Source of the DNA: Hyphomicrobiales bacterium
GTDB taxonomy: Bacteria; Pseudomonadota; Alphaproteobacteria; Rhizobiales; Beijerinckiaceae
Reading direction: 5' to 3'
Length of the DNA: 9,061 bases
NCBI GenBank assembly: GCA_900299065.1
Contig: OMIJ01000144.1
Span: 1 to 9,061 of the forward strand
In this document: positions 5,341-9,061 of the stretch, one piece after another
How the letters are laid out: each line of letters starts with the position of its first letter
Position numbering within the stretch: the stretch's first letter is position 1
Made by a program: the position numbers and the translations under genes
The notes under the pieces: generated by a model
What the model was told of the DNA's origin: nothing
The model's database searches: none
Seen by the model: only the letters and a program-made list of their open reading frames with translations

Positions 5341-7465
5341 ATGGCTTGCGCGGCATGACGCCTTTGGTGAGGAATTTCTGCGCCTGCGGAGCTCCTGCGC
5401 GCTGGCGGCCCTTATGGCCAATGCGCTTGCCTTCGCTTTGTGTGCCTGTGCCAGCGGGTTGCCAATTGGGCACGAGTTGATGTTTGCCCGGCCCAATCAG
5501 ATCAGCGCGGCCCATGCTCTTTAACGCCTCGCGCAAGAGCGGCCAGTTTTCCGCATCATGATAACGCAAAAAGGCCTTGTGTAATCTGCGCTGGCGCAGA
5601 CCATGCACCGTCTCAACCGGTTCGGAGGCGCCGCGCCGCACAGGTTTGAGCGGATTAAAGCCGGTGTGATACATGGCCGTTGAAAGCGCCATGGGTGAGG
5701 GCAGATAGGTCTGCACCTGATCAGCGCGATAATTATTCTTCTTCAGCCATAGCGCCAAATGCATCATATCTTCATCGCTTGTGCCGGGATGGGCGGCGAT
5801 GAAATAGGGAATAAGAAAATATTTCTTACCTGCTTTTTTGGCTGCGGCATCGAAGAGATTTTTAAAGGCATCATAAGAGCCAATGCCCGGCTTCATCATT
5901 TTCGAAAGTGGACCATCTTCCGTATGTTCAGGCGCAATCTTGAGATAGCCGCCCACATGATGCTCGACGAGTTCCTTCACATATTCGGGACTCTCAACCG
6001 CAAGATCATAACGCACGCCTGAAGCGACATTGACCTTTTTCACGCCAGGCACAGCACGCACTTTGCGATAGAGCTGAATCAGCGGATCATGATTGGTATT
6101 GAGATTTTTGCAAATGTCAGGATAGACGCAAGACGGGCGTCGACACAAAGCCTCTGTCTGCTTATCCTTGCAGGCAAGGCGATACATATTTGCTGTTGGC
6201 CCGCCAATATCAGATATCACACCTGTGAAGCCTTCAGTTTTATCACGAATGACTTCAATCTCTTTCAATATGGACTCTTCGGAACGCGATTGAATGATAC
6301 GCCCTTCATGTTCAGTGATCGAACAAAACGAACAGCCACCAAAGCAGCCGCGCATGATTGTCACCGAATGGCGGATCATCTCCCAGGCGGGAATTTTTTG
6401 TCCGGCATAGACTGGATGAGGCGCGCGCGCATAGGGCAAATCATAAACGCCATCCATTTCAGCTGTTGTCAGTGGAATGGGCGGCGCTGTTAGCCAGACC
6501 TCTTTATCGCCATGGCGCTGGATGAGCGGCAGCGCATTGCCGGGATTGGATTCCTTATGCAGCACACGTGAGGCGCGCGCATAAAGCTCTTTATCCCCCG
6601 CTACCTGTTCATAAGAGGGTAGGCGAATAACACTGGGTTGATCCTGTTTGTGCTTGCGCCGTAGCCCTTCATCGGGACTATCAATATCATCAGCAGCAAC
6701 CTCCTGCCAGCCGTCAGGAATGGCGTTGCGGATAAAGGCAAGGCCGCGCACATCGCTAAAATCCTGGGTGAGACCATTTTTGGCAATGCGATGCGCCACT
6801 TCAACCAAAGCACGTTCGGCATTTCCATAGATCAGAATATCAGCCTTTGCATCGACCAATATCGAGCGACGGACTTTGTCTGACCAATAATCATAATGTG
6901 CAATGCGCCGCAGCGAGGCTTCAATGCCGCCTAAGATAATTGCGGCATCAGAAAAAGCCTCACGGCATCGCTGGGCATAGACGATGACGGAACGATCCGG
7001 CCGCTTGCCGCCTTCGCCACCAGCCGTGTAGCTGTCATTATGGCGCAAACGTCGATCAGACGTATAGCGGTTCACCATCGAATCCATATTGCCCGAGGTG
7101 ATCCCAAAAAACAGATTTGGCTTGCCTAAGGTTTTAAAGGCGGAGGCATCGCGCCAATCAGGCTGCGAAATTATACCAACGCGAAATCCCTGCGCCTCCA
7201 GCAGCCGCGCGACAAGAGCCATGCCGAAACTAGGATGATCAATATAGGCATCACCCGTGACGAGAATAATATCACATGAATCCCAACCAAGAGCCTCCAT
7301 CTCTGCCCGTGACATAGGAAAGAAAGGCGCTATACCAAACCTATGCGCCCAATATTTGCGATAGGAGAATAGCGGCTTGGCGTTCGGCACAATCACGCTT
7401 GGCGGCGACATTTGAGACATTTGAGACGCAGACATGAGGGAAGCATTTCGTAGTGTCTTGACCAT
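5339..7465 (-). CDS. ygiQ: YgiQ-family (UPF0313) radical SAM protein
   Basis: A 708-residue protein close in length to E. coli YgiQ. The radical SAM cluster motif is CFGGCSFC (C374, C378, C381; CX3CX2C). The N-terminal domain (about 35-350) holds DIILVTGDAYIDHPSFG (65-81) and IILGGIEASLRRIAHYDYW (176-194). The SAM barrel (about 367-570) includes SDIGGPTANMYR (418-429), the conserved CRRPSCVYPDIC (C441, C446, C452, with C432 nearby) and LKIAPEHTEDG (508-518). The C-terminal part (about 590-670) matches the DUF3362 region, and the end is Gln/Lys/Arg-rich. The family's reaction is not established to my knowledge. The GAGGAA ribosome site almost abuts the ATG at 7465; the later ATGs (for example codon 11 at 7435) have none, so the upstream start is kept. 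It converges on rplT. Confidence 0.95.
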   Translation of the reverse strand: MVKTLRNASLMSASQMSQMSPPSVIVPNAKPLFSYRKYWAHRFGIAPFFPMSRAEMEALGWDSCDIILVTGDAYIDHPSFGMALVARLLEAQGFRVGIISQPDWRDASAFKTLGKPNLFFGITSGNMDSMVNRYTSDRRLRHNDSYTAGGEGGKRPDRSVIVYAQRCREAFSDAAIILGGIEASLRRIAHYDYWSDKVRRSILVDAKADILIYGNAERALVEVAHRIAKNGLTQDFSDVRGLAFIRNAIPDGWQEVAADDIDSPDEGLRRKHKQDQPSVIRLPSYEQVAGDKELYARASRVLHKESNPGNALPLIQRHGDKEVWLTAPPIPLTTAEMDGVYDLPYARAPHPVYAGQKIPAWEMIRHSVTIMRGCFGGCSFCSITEHEGRIIQSRSEESILKEIEVIRDKTEGFTGVISDIGGPTANMYRLACKDKQTEALCRRPSCVYPDICKNLNTNHDPLIQLYRKVRAVPGVKKVNVASGVRYDLAVESPEYVKELVEHHVGGYLKIAPEHTEDGPLSKMMKPGIGSYDAFKNLFDAAAKKAGKKYFLIPYFIAAHPGTSDEDMMHLALWLKKNNYRADQVQTYLPSPMALSTAMYHTGFNPLKPVRRGASEPVETVHGLRQRRLHKAFLRYHDAENWPLLREALKSMGRADLIGPGKHQLVPNWQPAGTGTQSEGKRIGHKGRQRAGAPQAQKFLTKGVMPRKP

Positions 7466-7732
7466 TTCCTCGACCCATTGCTTGGCCGGGTAGTTTAGCT
7501 TTGATGAGAACGACGTAGATTAACCCAATAAGGCACTCGAGGCAGATCGCCCATTCTATCGCCTCTGGCCTTGTGCGGAAAGGGGCGCTCCCCTCACAGT
7601 GGATTTTGAGACTTCCCGACCTGCCGAAGAGGCCTTGCCAATGAGTGTGCGCGGCTAATCTGGAGATCAAATAGGGCGAAGTCGGTCTTGTTAGGGCTTA
7701 TACCTAAGCCTTTTTAGAATCAGATGATTAGA
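7466..7732. other. Intergenic region upstream of ygiQ and the pst promoter
   Basis: This stretch lies between the divergent ygiQ and pstS genes. Both strands have open frames reaching into it, but none has a ribosome site or recognisable protein, so I call no gene. It holds the presumed ygiQ promoter (not identifiable), a short stretch near 7489-7515 that resembles a tRNA D-arm but has no matching remainder, and the terminator-like hairpin at 7692-7715. Confidence 0.5.
7692..7715 (+). terminator. Terminator-like hairpin with no plus-strand gene before it
   Basis: GGCTTA (7695-7700) pairs with TAAGCC (7705-7710) around a TACC loop, followed directly by five T. A further G-U and an A-T pair can extend the stem. 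It has intrinsic-terminator form for the plus strand only. The nearest annotated plus-strand gene upstream is rplT, over 2 kb away with its own terminator. It may end an unannotated short RNA, block antisense transcription from ygiQ into pstS, or be fortuitous (the six-base stem is mostly A/T at one end). Confidence 0.45.
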
Positions 7733-7766
7733 TCGTCATCTGCTTGTCATGATTCTTCTCTATACC
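7733..7766 (+). promoter_or_regulatory. Pho box and -10 element of the pst operon
   Basis: Two seven-base half-sites, TCGTCAT (7733-7739) and TTGTCAT (7744-7750), are separated by four bases (CTGC). They match the known PhoB pattern CTGTCAT-N4-CTGTCAT with the right 11-base period. Ten bases after the second half lies TATACC (7761-7766), a suitable -10 hexamer; in Pho promoters the box replaces the -35. Transcription would begin near 7773, about 48 bases before pstS. The inference is induction by PhoR/PhoB (PhoP-like in some Rhizobiales) under phosphate limitation. Confidence 0.8.
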
Positions 7767-7780
7767 GCCATTTAACGGGA

Positions 7781-7799
7781 GAGGAAGCCGTTCTTCCTC
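7781..7799 (+). promoter_or_regulatory. Hairpin in the pstS 5' untranslated region
   Basis: GAGGAAG (7781-7787) and CTTCCTC (7793-7799) form a seven-base perfect stem with a CCGTT loop. If transcription starts near 7773 this sits close to the 5' end, 21 bases before the pstS ATG and 10 bases before its ribosome site (AAGGTG, 7810-7815). A 5'-end stem of this kind can stabilise mRNA. The left arm is itself Shine-Dalgarno-like and would be hidden when folded. No T-run follows, so it is not a terminator. Confidence 0.5.
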
Positions 7800-7820
7800 A
7801 TGGTATGAAAAGGTGTCATA

Positions 7821-8846
7821 ATGAGATTGAATAAAATTTTGTCTTCCAGCTTGATCTTTGGAGCTGCTGTTTTAGGTCTTTCGAATGTTCAGGCTGCTGA
7901 AATCACCGGCGCTGGCGCGACATTTCCTTACCCGATCTATTCCAAATGGGCTGATGCTTACAAGACAGAGACAAACAATGCTCTGAACTATGCCTCTGTG
8001 GGTTCAGGTGCAGGTATCAAGCAGATTCAAGCAAAGACTGTGACATTTGGCGCTACGGATGCACCTTTGACAGCTCAGGAGCTGGCCAAGGATGGTCTCG
8101 TCCAATTCCCCATGGTGATGGGTGCAATTGTGATGGTTGTTAACATTGAGGGCGTGAAGCCTGGCGAACTCGTTCTTGATGGCAAGACACTGGGTGATAT
8201 TTATCTAGGCACAATCAAGACCTGGGATAATGAGGCGATCAAAAAACTGAACGCCAATCTCAAGCTCCCGTCTGCACCGATCACAGTTGTGCGTCGCTCG
8301 GATGGCTCAGGCACTTCGTTCAATTTCACGGATTATCTTGCCAAGGTGAATGCGGATTGGAAGTCCAAAATCGGCGTTGGCCAGGCCGTGGAATGGCCTG
8401 CTGGTGTTGGTGCCAAGGGCAATGAAGGCATTGCAGGCAATGTCGCTCAAACCAAAAATTCAATCGGCTATGTTGAATATGCCTATGCCAAGCAGAATAA
8501 TCTGACCTATGCGTCGATGATTAATTCTGCAGGTAAAAAGGTTGCTCCTAGCGTGGCGGCATTTCAGGCAGCTGCTTCAAATGCGCAGTGGAAGTCAGAA
8601 GAAGGTTTCTACCAGATTTTGACCAACCAGCCCGGTGAAGCCTCATGGCCTATGACTGCTGCAACTTTCATTCTCATGTACAAGACCCCTGCTGATAAGG
8701 CAGCTTCAGCTGAAGCGCTAAAATTCTTCGGCTGGGCCTATGACAAGGGCGGCAAGATGGCCGAAGACCTCGACTATATTCCGATGCCTGCGAATGTTGT
8801 GACTATGGTCAAGACCATGTGGTCAAAGGATATTGCTTCCAAGTAA
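7821..8846 (+). CDS. pstS: Periplasmic phosphate-binding protein PstS
   Basis: A complete 341-residue high-affinity phosphate-binding protein of the Pst ABC transporter, normal for the family. A signal peptide covers residues 1-25 (basic MRLNK, hydrophobic SLIFGAAVLGL, cleavage near VQA-AE). There is no lipobox, so the product should be free in the periplasm. Ligand-site segments are all present: GAGATFPYPIY (30-40), SVGSGAGIKQI (59-69), FGATDAPL with D80 (76-83), and the anion-binding RSDGSGTSFNFTDYL (159-173). Later GNEGIAGNVAQTKNSIGYVEY (200-220) is also characteristic. The ATG follows AAGGTG by five bases. A Pho box and -10 precede it, and a strong hairpin then pstC follow it. The product hands phosphate to PstCA in the inner membrane and also feeds the PhoR signalling complex. 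Confidence 0.98.
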   Translation: MRLNKILSSSLIFGAAVLGLSNVQAAEITGAGATFPYPIYSKWADAYKTETNNALNYASVGSGAGIKQIQAKTVTFGATDAPLTAQELAKDGLVQFPMVMGAIVMVVNIEGVKPGELVLDGKTLGDIYLGTIKTWDNEAIKKLNANLKLPSAPITVVRRSDGSGTSFNFTDYLAKVNADWKSKIGVGQAVEWPAGVGAKGNEGIAGNVAQTKNSIGYVEYAYAKQNNLTYASMINSAGKKVAPSVAAFQAAASNAQWKSEEGFYQILTNQPGEASWPMTAATFILMYKTPADKAASAEALKFFGWAYDKGGKMAEDLDYIPMPANVVTMVKTMWSKDIASK

Positions 8847-8853
8847 GATCTCG

Positions 8854-8878
8854 CAGGGGAGGCCTTTGGCCTCCCCTG
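8854..8878 (+). terminator. Intercistronic hairpin between pstS and pstC
   Basis: CAGGGGAGGCC (8854-8864) pairs perfectly with GGCCTCCCCTG (8868-8878) around a TTT loop, starting eight bases after the pstS stop. No proper T-run follows (TCATTGATTATG). It therefore looks more like a partial terminator or 3'-end-protecting stem that raises pstS product over the membrane components, as is common after binding-protein genes. pstC begins 26 bases later. Confidence 0.75.
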
Positions 8879-8903
8879 TCATTGATTATGTCAGGAATTC
8901 AAT

Positions 8904-9061
8904 GTGACGGATCTTACCGTAACAACTATCGCCGAGCCCACAAAACCGCTTGATCGTGCCAAGGCATTGGCCGCTTTCAAGCTTGGCGACATGACCTTTT
9001 ACTGGCTGACGCGATTGTCTGCGCTGGCCGTTCTTTTTATTTTAGGGGGAATTATTTTATC
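8904..9061 (+). CDS. pstC: Phosphate ABC transporter permease PstC, N-terminal fragment
   Basis: The first 52 codons of a membrane protein cut by the window end. The start is a GTG at 8904 with AGGA (8893-8896) seven bases upstream. The overlapping ATG at 8902 meets a stop at once, and the ATG at 8888 is in a frame that soon stops, so GTG is the only workable start. The protein opens with a cytoplasmic segment (MTDLTVTTIAEPTKPLDRAK) and enters a hydrophobic helix from about residue 39 (LSALAVLFILGGIIL). Position directly after pstS and the FYWLTR-then-helix form fit PstC, which forms the inner-membrane channel with PstA. The sequence alone is too short for a firm family match, so the call leans on context. 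Confidence 0.85.
   Translation, partial: MTDLTVTTIAEPTKPLDRAKALAAFKLGDMTFYWLTRLSALAVLFILGGIIL

Noticed and set aside
7489..7530. tRNA-like start (GGGTAGTTTAGCTTTGATGA) upstream of pstS
   Set aside because: It resembles an acceptor strand and D-arm, but I cannot find an anticodon stem, T-arm or closing acceptor strand. Probably chance, or at most a relic.
7341..7670. 109-codon minus-strand frame overlapping the ygiQ start
   Set aside because: It overlaps ygiQ in another frame, and the translation has no recognisable motif, with mixed composition typical of a shadow frame.
1..9061. CRISPR array, insertion sequence, prophage, toxin-antitoxin or defence genes
   Set aside because: I looked for repeat-spacer periodicity, transposase motifs, terminal inverted repeats and paired small genes and saw none; all large frames are accounted for by housekeeping families.

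Overview
This is an ordinary chromosomal stretch of an alphaproteobacterium, most likely from the Hyphomicrobiales (Rhizobiales). The assignment rests on the form of the L20 and L35 proteins, an SH3_4-type periplasmic protein divergent from a D-2-hydroxyacid dehydrogenase, a BipA N-terminus, and a Pho-box-controlled pst operon. There was no database search, so family names come from recognised motifs.

Layout. Positions 1-174 hold the 5' end of typA/bipA (minus strand, cut by the window edge). Positions 175-521 are a divergent intergenic region with strong inverted repeats and one doubtful small basic ORF. An exported ABC-type substrate-binding protein follows on the plus strand (522-1610), with no permease or ATPase beside it. 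Converging on it, a minus-strand pair runs in transcription order: a D-2-hydroxyacid dehydrogenase (3701 to 2706), then a metallo-beta-lactamase-fold hydrolase (2644 to 1631). They may be co-transcribed. Divergent from the pair is an exported double-SH3 protein (about 3988-4497). Next come rpmI-rplT (L35 and L20; 4680-5282), with a structured leader and a clear intrinsic terminator. That terminator's T-run contains the stop codon of the convergent ygiQ-family radical SAM gene (7465 to 5339). Last is the start of a pst phosphate-uptake operon: Pho box, pstS (7821-8846), an intercistronic hairpin, and the first 52 codons of pstC.

Functionally these are independent housekeeping units: translation (typA, rpmI, rplT), phosphate uptake (pstS, pstC), small-molecule metabolism (the dehydrogenase and hydrolase) and cell-envelope proteins (SBP, SH3 protein). 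I see no prophage, insertion sequence, CRISPR array, toxin-antitoxin pair, defence island or complete tRNA/rRNA gene. I found no convincing undescribed system. The points most worth a second look are regulatory: the Pho promoter with its 5' hairpin, the rpmI leader with mutually exclusive pairings, an orphan terminator-like hairpin upstream of pstS, and the small ORF upstream of typA.
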